NCBI GenBank assembly: GCA_025054735.1
Contig: JANWZG010000158.1
Location: 1-8,127, forward strand
DNA from: Cyanobacteriota bacterium
GTDB lineage: Bacteria; Cyanobacteriota; Cyanobacteriia; SKYG9
Direction of reading: 5' to 3'
DNA length: 8,127 nt
Made by a program: the position numbers and the translations under genes
Shown: piece by piece, positions 1 to 6,110 of the stretch
Position numbering within the stretch: the stretch's first letter is position 1
How the letters are laid out: each line of letters starts with the position of its first letter
The notes under the pieces: generated by a model
Told to the model about the DNA's origin: nothing
Database searches by the model: none
What the model saw: only the letters and a program-made list of their open reading frames with translations

Positions 1-88
1 CACTAAATTTGAATAAATCCCAGTTGCCAACTTTCTCGATTCGGATCTCATAAATCAAAGAAGATGATTTATTAAGGGTTGTAACCAT
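1..88 (-). CDS. partial gene downstream of the Mrr nuclease, product unknown
   Basis: An open frame starts at ATG 88-86 on the minus strand and stays open to the window edge (29 codons visible, beginning MVTTLNKSSSLIYEIRIEK). A Shine-Dalgarno-like GAGG (complement of 94-97) lies five bases before the ATG, and only 15 bases separate it from the stop codon of the Mrr gene, so it would be co-transcribed. No homology can be judged from so short a piece. It would explain why no attC follows the Mrr gene directly: the last cassette seems to hold at least two genes. An alternative ATG at 99-97 soon meets a stop. It could still be a chance open frame. Confidence 0.42.
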   Translation of the reverse strand, partial: MVTTLNKSSSLIYEIRIEKVGNWDLFKFS

Positions 89-103
89 TTAGACCTCATT
101 GAA

Positions 104-964
104 TTAAATTTTTGCAAACCAAGCTGTATCAACTTCTACTGACTCAATCATTGTGATCTTGACACCAAGTCCCAGTTCTTTCAAGCGTTGGACTAGCTGC
201 TCACCATCGATCAAGTCGATCGGGGGTGCGCCATCTCTGGTTGCCTCCTTAATTGCATCTCTGGTAAAGGTACCAGTTGTGATCAATAACCCCTTGTCAG
301 TGCGCCCTTGCATGGCTCCCCGAAAATCTCGAATTTGCCCCGCCGTTACTGCTCCTTGGTAACGCTTACATTGAAAAAGCACATGGAAGCTCAAGAAGCC
401 GTTGATGCGAGCAATGCCGACTCCATCAATGCCACCATCGCCAGACTTCCCAGTAACTTGAACTTGGATAAAACCCGATTCACGCAGTAGGCGTTGTGCC
501 AAACGCTCAAATGCAGATGGTTCAAGCTCTAGCAGCATTTTATGTAACTGCTGATGCCATGTGAGTTCTTCTAGGGTTTCGATTGATTCAACAGTCTCGG
601 TGGTTGGATCTGAAGGAATAACCTTGCTCTTTTCTGCATCTCGAACAGTTTTGACAATTTCTTTGGGATCTAAGTCATCAATATTGGTAGTGGTTGACAA
701 TAATGACCATACTCCCCGAGCCGAATTCTGCAAAAGCCCATATTTCTTCAAATAGGTACGGCTCCAGGCAAGACGATACTCAACTTCACTTTGTGAGCTA
801 CTTCCATGTGGGATTTCAAGCACTTCATCTGGCAACTTGAGGATTTGTGCCACTTGGTCATAAATCTCCTCAGTTGTGCCAGACCCACCCAGAATTTGTA
901 GAGCCTGAATTGTGGGTATAAGCATTGCATCAAATGTTGGCACTGAAGAGGCAGATCGCTTCAT
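104..964 (-). CDS. mrr: Mrr-family type IV-like restriction endonuclease
   Basis: This 286-residue protein has the two-part layout of Mrr. Residues about 8-90 form the N-terminal winged-helix DNA-binding domain (Mrr_N type). Residues about 140-265 form a PD-(D/E)xK nuclease domain. Visible catalytic elements are E153 in the first helix, D180 in the G-D-G-G-I-D segment, and Q198-C-K200 on the next strand, followed by the conserved GLLITTGTFT segment (225-234). E. coli Mrr cuts DNA carrying foreign methylation, so a role in defence against modified incoming DNA is the likely job here, though specificity cannot be read from sequence. The length is close to the family norm and the active site looks complete. 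It starts 140 bases after the recombination point of attC1, in the same direction as the other cassette genes. A TTGACA (complement of 996-1001) could be a -35 element, but no good -10 follows. The start ATG 964-962 is the first one in the domain frame. Confidence 0.9.
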   Translation of the reverse strand: MKRSASSVPTFDAMLIPTIQALQILGGSGTTEEIYDQVAQILKLPDEVLEIPHGSSSQSEVEYRLAWSRTYLKKYGLLQNSARGVWSLLSTTTNIDDLDPKEIVKTVRDAEKSKVIPSDPTTETVESIETLEELTWHQQLHKMLLELEPSAFERLAQRLLRESGFIQVQVTGKSGDGGIDGVGIARINGFLSFHVLFQCKRYQGAVTAGQIRDFRGAMQGRTDKGLLITTGTFTRDAIKEATRDGAPPIDLIDGEQLVQRLKELGLGVKITMIESVEVDTAWFAKI

Positions 965-1098
965 ACAAACAAGTTGATTTACAAAAGGGCTACTTTGTCA
1001 AATATAAACCGCTACCTAAGGTGTGTAACCCTGCGATCTCTCAGGCTGTGTATCTTACAAGCAATCTGGATGTACAGCTCTAACCCAAAAACGAAGCC

Positions 1099-1184
1099 AG
1101 CTAACGGTGAAGTGCAGCGGCGGCAGATAACCTTGAACTCAGCACCAGCAGCTTTCGTCCGTCCGCTGCCACGCAGTGTTAGGT
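1099..1184 (-). other. attC1 integron recombination site (86 bases)
   Basis: Read on the minus strand, the site runs from R'' ACCTAAC (1184-1178) to R' GTTAGCT (1105-1099). The inner arms CAGCGG (1115-1120) and CCGCTG (1163-1168) are complementary and are joined by a loop of about 42 bases. The right arm on the plus strand (left arm on the minus strand) has one extra base next to the CAGCGG/CCGCTG stem, which is the extrahelical base expected in the L'' box. R'' extended (1178-1188) is an exact 11-base complement match to the R' of attC2 (3464-3474), as required for the two ends of one cassette. It lies 19 bases after the stop codon of the retropepsin-like gene. Confidence 0.87.
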
Positions 1185-1203
1185 GGCTGGCAAAAACATC
1201 AAC

Positions 1204-1629
1204 CTACCCCGAAAGAGCTTTAGGGCTGACTGCAAACTCTAGCTGTGAACGATAGAAGCAAACATCAAACTCCATAAAGAAGTTCACCTGACCCAAGATA
1301 AGCGGTACATTGATAGCTTGTGTCCAGGCAAATACCAGTTGCACAGGCTCAAATTGACCAACGACCGCTTGAGCAAGTACGACACGCGCCTCATACTGAG
1401 CCAGATTTCCTGTCAAACTCAGTGCTGTTGTTTGCCGTTCCCAGTCATATCCAAGCTCAGCTCCTATTGAGTACGGCAGCACATTGACACTCGCGCCAGT
1501 ATCTAGAAGAGCGGATGCTGGAACAGAAACTTGTTGGTGAAGCAGGGTGAACGATAAGTAGGGGCGAAAACTGGCTTCACCTAAAGTTGGATCACCGGAA
1601 AGAAATGGATACCGCTCAGCATTACGCAT
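1204..1629 (-). CDS. retropepsin-like aspartic protease domain protein
   Basis: This 141-residue protein is a single retropepsin-like fold. Its active-site motif L-L-D43-T-G-A46 sits between hydrophobic strands, and the second signature P-L-I-L-G-Q (109-114) lies near the C-terminus, the spacing expected of one half of a dimeric aspartic protease. No signal peptide or membrane segment is visible, so it should be cytoplasmic. Similar stand-alone proteins are frequent in cyanobacteria, often behind a small protein as here. Their targets are not known to me. Its ATG (1629-1627) overlaps the end of the 71-residue gene by eight bases, implying translational coupling. It is the last gene of cassette A. 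The motif supports the fold well, but protease activity is inferred. Confidence 0.8.
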   Translation of the reverse strand: MRNAERYPFLSGDPTLGEASFRPYLSFTLLHQQVSVPASALLDTGASVNVLPYSIGAELGYDWERQTTALSLTGNLAQYEARVVLAQAVVGQFEPVQLVFAWTQAINVPLILGQVNFFMEFDVCFYRSQLEFAVSPKALSG

Positions 1630-1837
1630 GGTCTTGAGTTTTGGCGGTTTGTAGTACCTTTAACATCGTATCTGCTGCTTCATGGGCATCATAAGGCGAC
1701 CATATGGGGTAAGCCTGGTTAGGTTTAATCAGATCTGCTTCCTGTTGGGCTAGTTCTGAAATTAGAAGTTGCATGATATAGAATTTGTCTGAGCGGCTCA
1801 GCCCCTTCAATGTTGAGATTAATTCTAAGGAAACCAT
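1622..1837 (-). CDS. small helical protein paired with the retropepsin-like gene
   Basis: This is a 71-residue protein with no named family that I can assign. Residues 2-33 look like two amphipathic helices (L-E-L-I-S-T-L-K-G-L-S-R-S-D-K and F-Y-I-M-Q-L-L-I-S-E-L-A-Q-Q-E). The middle holds Y-P-I-W-S-P-Y (43-49), followed by a third helix with H-E-A-A-D-T-M-L-K-V-L. The Leu-Ser-Arg-x-Asp-Lys pattern and the W-S-P-Y box recur in short cyanobacterial proteins next to retropepsin-like genes. A good Shine-Dalgarno GGAG (complement of 1844-1847) lies six bases before the ATG. The size, acidic character and eight-base overlap with the next gene resemble an antitoxin in a toxin-antitoxin operon, but nothing in the sequence proves that role. 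Confidence 0.75.
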   Translation of the reverse strand: MVSLELISTLKGLSRSDKFYIMQLLISELAQQEADLIKPNQAYPIWSPYDAHEAADTMLKVLQTAKTQDHA

Positions 1838-1881
1838 TTTACACTCCAGCTAAAGTGTGTTTATAAAGTTGACAAGTTCAT

Positions 1882-3306
1882 TCAACGTTTCACGGTTTTC
1901 AAGATGGTTTGAAAACGAGAGTCATTACTGATTCTGTCTAGCTTTTCAGTCGGAAAATCTCTAATAAATTCTAAAGCTAGTTTCACGTTGGGGTGAGTAG
2001 CTTGGTCAACTAATCTACTTGCAAGTTTCTGGTAACGGTTTTGGCAGGAAGTAAATTGAAGACGCGAGATAATCTCTGAATCACAAGTCAGCCTAATAAA
2101 CTGAGATATTTGATTGTCTTGCCAACGATTAATCAAATTACTGTAAATTGGCTCGGCACCAGATGAAACTCCATAACCATTACCTATATGACACATGGTT
2201 AAGACCTTGACATACCTCCCTGACACACTATCTGGAATAGTGCCACTCACAGGAACAAAAGATTGAAGTAATCTTGCGGGAGATGGTTCGTTATAGAAAT
2301 TATTCCAACCGTTGTGGGCAGCTAATAAAGCATCTAAGGCAGAAGTTATCTCAATGGCAATAGTATTGGCTGGTAGATAAGCCAATCCATTTACAATTGT
2401 GAGAAAATCACGGGCTAGATTTGCTCTGGAAACCTCCCCGTTGGCTGAAAACGACCCGTGCTTTAAGCCAATGTCATATCTTGCGTCCTCCGAACAAACT
2501 TCCCAGATTTCAGGTGCAAGAAATCGAACGTTATTTCGGACGTTTGCATCTAATCTAGGATCGGTGTACATTCCGAACGCGGTTCTCAAGAGAGAATGAG
2601 CTAGATCTTCAGGCAAACGTACAATCGCTTCTGAGATAGGAGGTACATCAGTTGCGGAAAGAATTTCCTCTCGAACACTTCGCAAAAGCCGCTTAACTTC
2701 TATAGCTGCACCTTCAGGGTCCTTTCCAAGAACCTCTTTTATGCAAGTTTCTAGCCATGATGCCAATTGTAAGCCCGTCAATTCATTATGATTTGGATGA
2801 GCAGCACTGGCATGATTCCGCATATCGCGGATGTAATCCAAATGTCGGTATCCAATATCGCTAATGATTCCTGTTTCGCGACAACCTCTGACGAGTACCC
2901 AATCGTCTAGCTTTTCTAGATCACTTTCATCCCTAAATTTAGAACGCTGATTCGCGTCTGTGATTGCAGTGTCATAAAAATAATCTAAATCAAACTGAAC
3001 AACTTTTAAGCGGAGATTGCGAATTGTCTCGTCCCAAAGGTAATTCAGAGCAGCATCAAAAAGTCCTACAACGCAAGCTGCTGAAAACTTAGAGATGTAC
3101 ATTGCACTACTACGCTGTCCTTCTGTAAGGGCAGGCATAATGTAAGGCATATTATTAATAACTTTTCGACGCTCATCAAGCCCAACCAAAACCGAATCTG
3201 TCGGTAAACCCAGATAACCAAGATATGTAGATAGGCTTGCGGATAGTGAATCTAGCGTTGTAGCAAGTTTTACGGAAGAGGCTTGTAGTTGGATCTCTGA
3301 GGTCAT
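1882..3306 (-). CDS. large cassette protein with HEPN-like motif, function unknown
   Basis: This 474-residue soluble protein belongs to no named family that I recognise with confidence. The N-terminal 200 residues are mainly helical. They contain a conserved-looking core (A-A-L-N-Y-L-W-D-E-T-I at 85-95) and then R-D-M-R163-N164-H165-A-S-A-A-H170-P. An R-N/H-x4-6-H signature after a helix is the active-site pattern of HEPN ribonucleases, which are common in toxin-antitoxin, abortive-infection and CRISPR effectors. The C-terminal 270 residues are helical and repetitive in feel, with no catalytic motif I can name. It is the first gene of cassette A, 167 bases after the recombination point and 44 bases before the next gene. 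A plausible promoter sits right before the ATG (3306-3304). A role as a defence RNase is an inference. It could also be a structural HEPN-like protein without activity. Confidence 0.72.
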   Translation of the reverse strand: MTSEIQLQASSVKLATTLDSLSASLSTYLGYLGLPTDSVLVGLDERRKVINNMPYIMPALTEGQRSSAMYISKFSAACVVGLFDAALNYLWDETIRNLRLKVVQFDLDYFYDTAITDANQRSKFRDESDLEKLDDWVLVRGCRETGIISDIGYRHLDYIRDMRNHASAAHPNHNELTGLQLASWLETCIKEVLGKDPEGAAIEVKRLLRSVREEILSATDVPPISEAIVRLPEDLAHSLLRTAFGMYTDPRLDANVRNNVRFLAPEIWEVCSEDARYDIGLKHGSFSANGEVSRANLARDFLTIVNGLAYLPANTIAIEITSALDALLAAHNGWNNFYNEPSPARLLQSFVPVSGTIPDSVSGRYVKVLTMCHIGNGYGVSSGAEPIYSNLINRWQDNQISQFIRLTCDSEIISRLQFTSCQNRYQKLASRLVDQATHPNVKLALEFIRDFPTEKLDRISNDSRFQTILKTVKR

Positions 3307-3307
3307 A

Positions 3308-3343
3308 AATCGTTATATAAGGGAGCAAAACTACCAAAGGCAA
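3308..3343 (-). promoter_or_regulatory. candidate promoter of the 474-residue gene
   Basis: On the minus strand, TTGCCT (3343-3338) and TTATAT (3320-3315) stand 17 bases apart, a sigma-70-like layout. The predicted transcription start near 3308 would be only about two bases before the ATG, giving an essentially leaderless message. No Shine-Dalgarno sequence is seen before this start, which fits. The call is weak because the -35 matches only in part. Confidence 0.3.
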
Positions 3344-3467
3344 ATTTTCTCAATCCTAGCAAATCAGAATCTTGATCTGCTGCACCCTTCGCAGTTGCTA
3401 AACCCCGTACCGCCTTATTTCTTTCACCAGTAACTTTGAAGTACCGTCACTACCGAGGACTTAAGCC

Positions 3468-3554
3468 ACCTAACGTTCCTGGTCAGCGGCGGTAGATCAC
3501 TTTTGCATCACAACTGAGTTCTCTCAAGCGTCCGCTGCACCAGGGTTGTTAGAT
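3468..3554 (-). other. attC2 integron recombination site (87 bases)
   Basis: On the minus strand R'' is ATCTAAC (3554-3548) and R' is GTTAGGT (3474-3468). The inner arms pair over CCTGGT-CAGCGG (plus strand 3478-3489) against CCGCTG-C-ACCAGG (3532-3544). The one extra base lies in the arm next to R'' on the minus strand, the expected place for the extrahelical base that fixes orientation. GTT/GTT spacers between the R and L boxes are unpaired, like the unpaired central spacer of known attC hairpins. R'' extended (3548-3557) matches the R' of attC3 exactly over ten bases. It starts 26 bases after the darG stop codon. Confidence 0.9.
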
Positions 3555-3580
3555 GTCGGTTGCAACCAGAACACCTGAGC

Positions 3581-4618
3581 TTATGACAACCACCCTGCTT
3601 CACGTAGTCGTGTCCATGCTAAGTGGATATGACGAGGTTCAAACATACGTTTGCGTATATTCCAATCATGGATCTTGGTGACAGCTTCCTCTGGTGTTGT
3701 AGCGTCTTCGCGAGTAGCAACCCAATGCACAGTAGATAGCAACTCCATACCAAAAGTCGTCTCAAATCCTTTGATAAGATCCGCAACACGGGCAAACCTT
3801 TCCTGTGTCGCTTCATGCTCTGTTAGAAATGTTTCGGCTTGTTCAGAGGCATAGAGCTTCAACTCTAACGGTTTATCTGGTCGATCTTCAGCATCGCCAT
3901 AGCCACTGATAAAATGTCCTTCAATATGACTGAGGACATGACGTAGATTTTCAGCGTAAGGTCCATAGGGAGCCTTCTGATAATTCAGGCGCAGAGGTTC
4001 ACCAGCTTCTTGCATAAAGTACATTAGCTTATGTACTTCCAGAAGAGTCACAGTAGGATCCATAACGGCTGCTAAGTAGCGGCGCATTAGTCCTAGCAAC
4101 GCCGCTCGTCCAACAGTCATGTTTGGCACTTTGTTCTCTCTGACCATTGCGGCAGCTTGGGGTGCCCCGACAGGCTCAAACAAAAGGACGGCTACTTCTG
4201 GTATGGACTGGAAAGCTTCGGTAATTAATGGTCGCACTTCCTCCCAGTTCAAACCACCTAATCCACAACCTAACGGAGGAATTGCAACCGAACGAATCTG
4301 CTGCTGCTGTATAACGCTTATCAGGTCTGCAAGCCCCGATTTAATGTCTTCGATGCGGCTTTTGCCTTTCCAATGGCGCTTAGTGGGAAAGTTAATTATG
4401 AAGCGGGGATTATACAGGCGATTCAGGTCATATATAAACATCTTGCCAAGTTGCACCTGATGAGCCTTGCAAGCAGCTTCATAAGCTTTGAAGTTTTCTG
4501 GAAAGGCTTTCCGAAATTGCAGTGCAATACCACGTCCCATGATACCAACACAATTCACGGTGTTAACCAATGCCTCAACATCGGCTTTGAGAATATCACC
4601 TTGAGTTAGCTCAATCAT
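3581..4618 (-). CDS. darG: DarG antitoxin: DNA ADP-ribosyl glycohydrolase
   Basis: This 345-residue protein removes ADP-ribose from DNA thymidines modified by DarT and also binds DarT. Residues 1-155 are a macrodomain of the DarG type: N-T-V-N-C-V-G (19-25), G-R-G-I-A-L (28-33), the lysine of F-P-T-K80 that is catalytic in the Thermus enzyme, and the ribose loop P-P-L-G-C-G-L-G-G-L (114-123). Residues about 165-345 form the DarT-binding domain, with L-E-V-H-K-L-M-Y-F-M-Q (193-203) and Y-G-P-Y-A-E-N-L (218-225). I prefer ATG 4618-4616, because family members usually begin M-I-E-L-T-Q-G and GGAG lies 11 bases upstream. A TTG at 4639-4637, overlapping the darT stop, would add seven residues. It follows darT in one operon and has no visible truncation. 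Confidence 0.93.
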   Translation of the reverse strand: MIELTQGDILKADVEALVNTVNCVGIMGRGIALQFRKAFPENFKAYEAACKAHQVQLGKMFIYDLNRLYNPRFIINFPTKRHWKGKSRIEDIKSGLADLISVIQQQQIRSVAIPPLGCGLGGLNWEEVRPLITEAFQSIPEVAVLLFEPVGAPQAAAMVRENKVPNMTVGRAALLGLMRRYLAAVMDPTVTLLEVHKLMYFMQEAGEPLRLNYQKAPYGPYAENLRHVLSHIEGHFISGYGDAEDRPDKPLELKLYASEQAETFLTEHEATQERFARVADLIKGFETTFGMELLSTVHWVATREDATTPEEAVTKIHDWNIRKRMFEPRHIHLAWTRLREAGWLS

Positions 4619-4635
4619 GGGTTCAGTATCTCCGA

Positions 4636-5286
4636 TCAAAAATACCAGCTTGGCTCTATGACTACAACGGGTTGATGCCCGACATTTGCCAGAGCCGTCT
4701 GAACCTTTGTTGCCATAGTACTATTGATTGTCCCAATTTTCTCGATTAGTGTCCACGGAAAGACATCAAACATCAAAAACTCCGCTTGTTTACCTTCCTT
4801 GACTTTGGCATCACGGAAATCTGTAGACGCAACGGCAGCCCAGTCAATCTCACTGAGTTTGGAGGGATGGTTATAAAAGGTAGTTAAGCGAGAACCTGCA
4901 TTCCCATTGCTGAAAGCCCAACGTACATTGTTTGAATTTGCCCAGTTGATTACTGTATGGAAGTCTGCTTGGAGGTGGACAATAGGTTGCTGACCACCCT
5001 TGTAGCTTACATCTGGATGATTTCCCATGTGCAGAATGTAGAGCATGATGGAACGTGGGCAGAAATAGAAAGGCACATACTGCCCAACCGTTGTTCCGGA
5101 ATGACATGAAACCTCTATCTCGTCGAGTCGGCGCTGCTTAATAGTAGACATCCCCACCAAAGAGCAGGACAGTCCACTTGCAATGCGGTTTGCGTCCGAA
5201 ACCAGCCCCATACTTGCTGCAATGCTCGGCAGGTTGTCGATATGCGTAATGTGATAAATTTTGGGACTGGGGGGAACCGAGGCCAT
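4636..5286 (-). CDS. darT: DarT toxin: DNA ADP-ribosyltransferase (DUF4433)
   Basis: This 216-residue enzyme belongs to the family that uses NAD to attach ADP-ribose to thymidine in single-stranded DNA, blocking replication. DarTG acts as a toxin-antitoxin and anti-phage system. Seen here are the NAD-binding Y-H-I-T (11-14), the conserved arginine pair in Q-R-R-L-D-E (51-56) that matches the essential Arg of Thermus DarT, P-F-Y-F-C-P-R-S (72-79), and the catalytic glutamate E169 in K-Q-A-E-F-L. Length and residue spacing are standard, so the toxin looks active. The start ATG (5286-5284) gives the usual short N-terminus before Y-H-I-T. No clear Shine-Dalgarno is seen. darG follows directly. 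Confidence 0.93.
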   Translation of the reverse strand: MASVPPSPKIYHITHIDNLPSIAASMGLVSDANRIASGLSCSLVGMSTIKQRRLDEIEVSCHSGTTVGQYVPFYFCPRSIMLYILHMGNHPDVSYKGGQQPIVHLQADFHTVINWANSNNVRWAFSNGNAGSRLTTFYNHPSKLSEIDWAAVASTDFRDAKVKEGKQAEFLMFDVFPWTLIEKIGTINSTMATKVQTALANVGHQPVVVIEPSWYF

Positions 5287-5394
5287 ACCGCATTATTCTT
5301 TTAGATATTTTTCGAGTATGGCATTGCTTCACTCACTCAAAGCATTTAGGCGCAAATCTTTTTCGCAATATGTCACCAGATAGTGTGCTATGAC

Positions 5395-5479
5395 ATCTAA
5401 CGGCTCTGGTCAGCGGTTGCAAACGAGCTAGAACGCAGCTACCATCGCCCTTCAATCCGCTGCACTAGGGTTGTTAGCT
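5395..5479 (-). other. attC3 integron recombination site (85 bases)
   Basis: On the minus strand R'' is AGCTAAC (5479-5473) and R' is GTTAGAT (5401-5395). The inner arms are CTGGT-CAGCGG (5406-5416) and CCGCTG-C-ACTAG (5457-5468). As in attC2, the single extra base lies in the arm near R''. The R'' extended (5473-5481) is an exact nine-base complement match to the R' of attC4 (5995-6003), closing cassette C. The first 28 bases of the site are coding sequence for the end of the cassette C protein. Confidence 0.9.
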
Positions 5480-5865
5480 GGATTAACCGGGCTTGGTGGA
5501 TAAATTGTCACTCGTATGGAGGCTTCAAGCAATGCAACCCTTTCAATAGTTTCCACACGAATCTCCGATGAGTAGCTACTTGGCTCTGAACCACCCTCGT
5601 ATCCAATATCAAACACTTTTGTGAACGCACTTTCCCAGAGTTTCTTCGCCTCATGATCAAAGGACTCAATTAATCTGCAAAAACTATAGATTACTGAATC
5701 TGGGTCTGTTCCTGGAGCGCCACTTAGCTCAAAGGTTGCTAGATAATGCCCTTGAGCTTCTCCACAGTAAAGGTTGTAAACATCATCTCCAAAGTCTTCA
5801 ACAATCGGCTGAAGGTTGTGATGACTTTCGATTTCAAGATCAACATTCAAGAAATGAGTTCTCAT
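5452..5865 (-). CDS. hypothetical cassette protein, 137 residues
   Basis: I do not recognise a named family. The protein begins M-R-T-H-F-L-N-V-D-L-E-I-E, which reads as a first beta strand, and alternates strands and helices (Y-L-A-T-F-E-L-S, then a helix around S-F-C-R-L-I-E-S-F-D-H-E-A-K-K-L-W-E, then strands S-S-E-I-R-V-E-T and S-I-R-V-T-I-Y-P). It looks like a small cytoplasmic alpha/beta protein without signal peptide or membrane segment. The last residues, A-N-N-P-S-A-A-D, are encoded by the attC3 sequence itself, so the native C-terminus was probably extended by capture into the cassette. The chosen ATG is 5865-5863. A TTG at 5916-5914 would add 17 residues of less protein-like sequence. 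Confidence 0.75.
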   Translation of the reverse strand: MRTHFLNVDLEIESHHNLQPIVEDFGDDVYNLYCGEAQGHYLATFELSGAPGTDPDSVIYSFCRLIESFDHEAKKLWESAFTKVFDIGYEGGSEPSSYSSEIRVETIERVALLEASIRVTIYPPSPVNPANNPSAAD

Positions 5866-5922
5866 AGAGGCGTTGCGTATAGGCGCTTTCACACTTACTA
5901 ACAAAACTGAAATCAATGTCTC

Positions 5923-5950
5923 AACCGATCGCCTTCTGGGCTTTTCGGTT
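5923..5950. other. inverted repeat in the leader of cassette C
   Basis: AACCGA (5923-5928) pairs with TCGGTT (5945-5950), and inside it GCC (5931-5933) pairs with GGC (5939-5941) around a five-base loop. It lies 58-85 bases before the start of the cassette C gene. No T-run follows on either strand, so it is not a standard terminator. It may be a leader structure or a chance stem. Confidence 0.3.
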
Positions 5951-5996
5951 TAACAGACGACCTCGAAGAACGAGTGCAAGGATTCGATGCGGAGCC

Positions 5997-6088
5997 AGCT
6001 AACGACCAAGCTCACTGGACGCAGATAAGCTTTGCCGCCCAGCCAAGCAGCTTGCAGCGTTCCGGTGCAGCGACTTATTATGTTGCGT
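5997..6088 (-). other. attC4 integron recombination site, divergent edge of the array (92 bases)
   Basis: On the minus strand R' is GTTAGCT (6003-5997), fully matching the start of cassette C. The inner arms CACTGG-ACGC (6013-6022) and GCGT-T-CCGGTG (6057-6067) pair with one G-T wobble and, again, one extra base in the arm near R''. The outer R'' is weak: ACGCAAC (6088-6082) deviates at one position and lies farther from its inner arm than in the other sites. No cassette with a matching start is seen to its right. It is the last site of the array on this side and probably a decayed or orphan attC rather than an attI. A minus-strand open frame that crosses it is not believed to be a gene. Confidence 0.7.
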
Positions 6089-6110
6089 CGCCACGACTGA
6101 CCACAAAAAA

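Larger units (their letters stand above)
1105..3473 (-). mobile_element. integron gene cassette A (2,369 bases; three genes)
   Basis: The ends are the predicted cleavage points between G and TT in the R' boxes of attC2 and attC1. The cassette opens with TTAGGTGGCT and closes with the attC whose R'' is the exact complement. It holds the 474-residue HEPN-like protein, the 71-residue small protein and the retropepsin-like protease, all in cassette orientation. Three genes in one cassette is unusual. It may be a fusion of two cassettes that lost the attC between them (see 1846-1857). Confidence 0.75.
3474..5400 (-). mobile_element. integron gene cassette B (1,927 bases; DarTG)
   Basis: The segment runs between the predicted cleavage points of attC3 and attC2. 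It opens with TTAGATGTC and its attC begins with the exact complement. It contains only the darT-darG operon, in cassette orientation, with a leader of 114 bases before darT. Toxin-antitoxin cassettes with their own promoter are known to stabilise large integron arrays, and this would be such a case. Confidence 0.8.
5401..6002 (-). mobile_element. integron gene cassette C (602 bases; one gene)
   Basis: This is a typical small cassette: it runs from the predicted cleavage point of attC4 (opening TTAGCTGGC) to that of attC3, with one gene whose 3' end runs into its attC. The leader from the recombination point to the preferred start is 137 bases and contains a hairpin (5923-5950). Confidence 0.8.

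Noticed and set aside
1077..1087. Second CTAAC-like box just left of attC1 (AGCTCTAACCC)
   Set aside because: It lacks a partner and inner arms, and the matched R' of attC1 at 1099-1105 is clearly the real one.
974..1255. Plus-strand open frame of 93 codons
   Set aside because: It covers attC1 and runs into the retropepsin-like gene on the other strand. The sequence is low in protein-like character and is explained by the attC.
4119..4609. Plus-strand open frames of 113 and 78 codons opposite darG
   Set aside because: They are antisense shadows of a well-supported gene with catalytic motifs.
5997..6088. attI site instead of attC
   Set aside because: The site has paired inner arms with one extra base, as in attC, and no integrase gene stands beside it.
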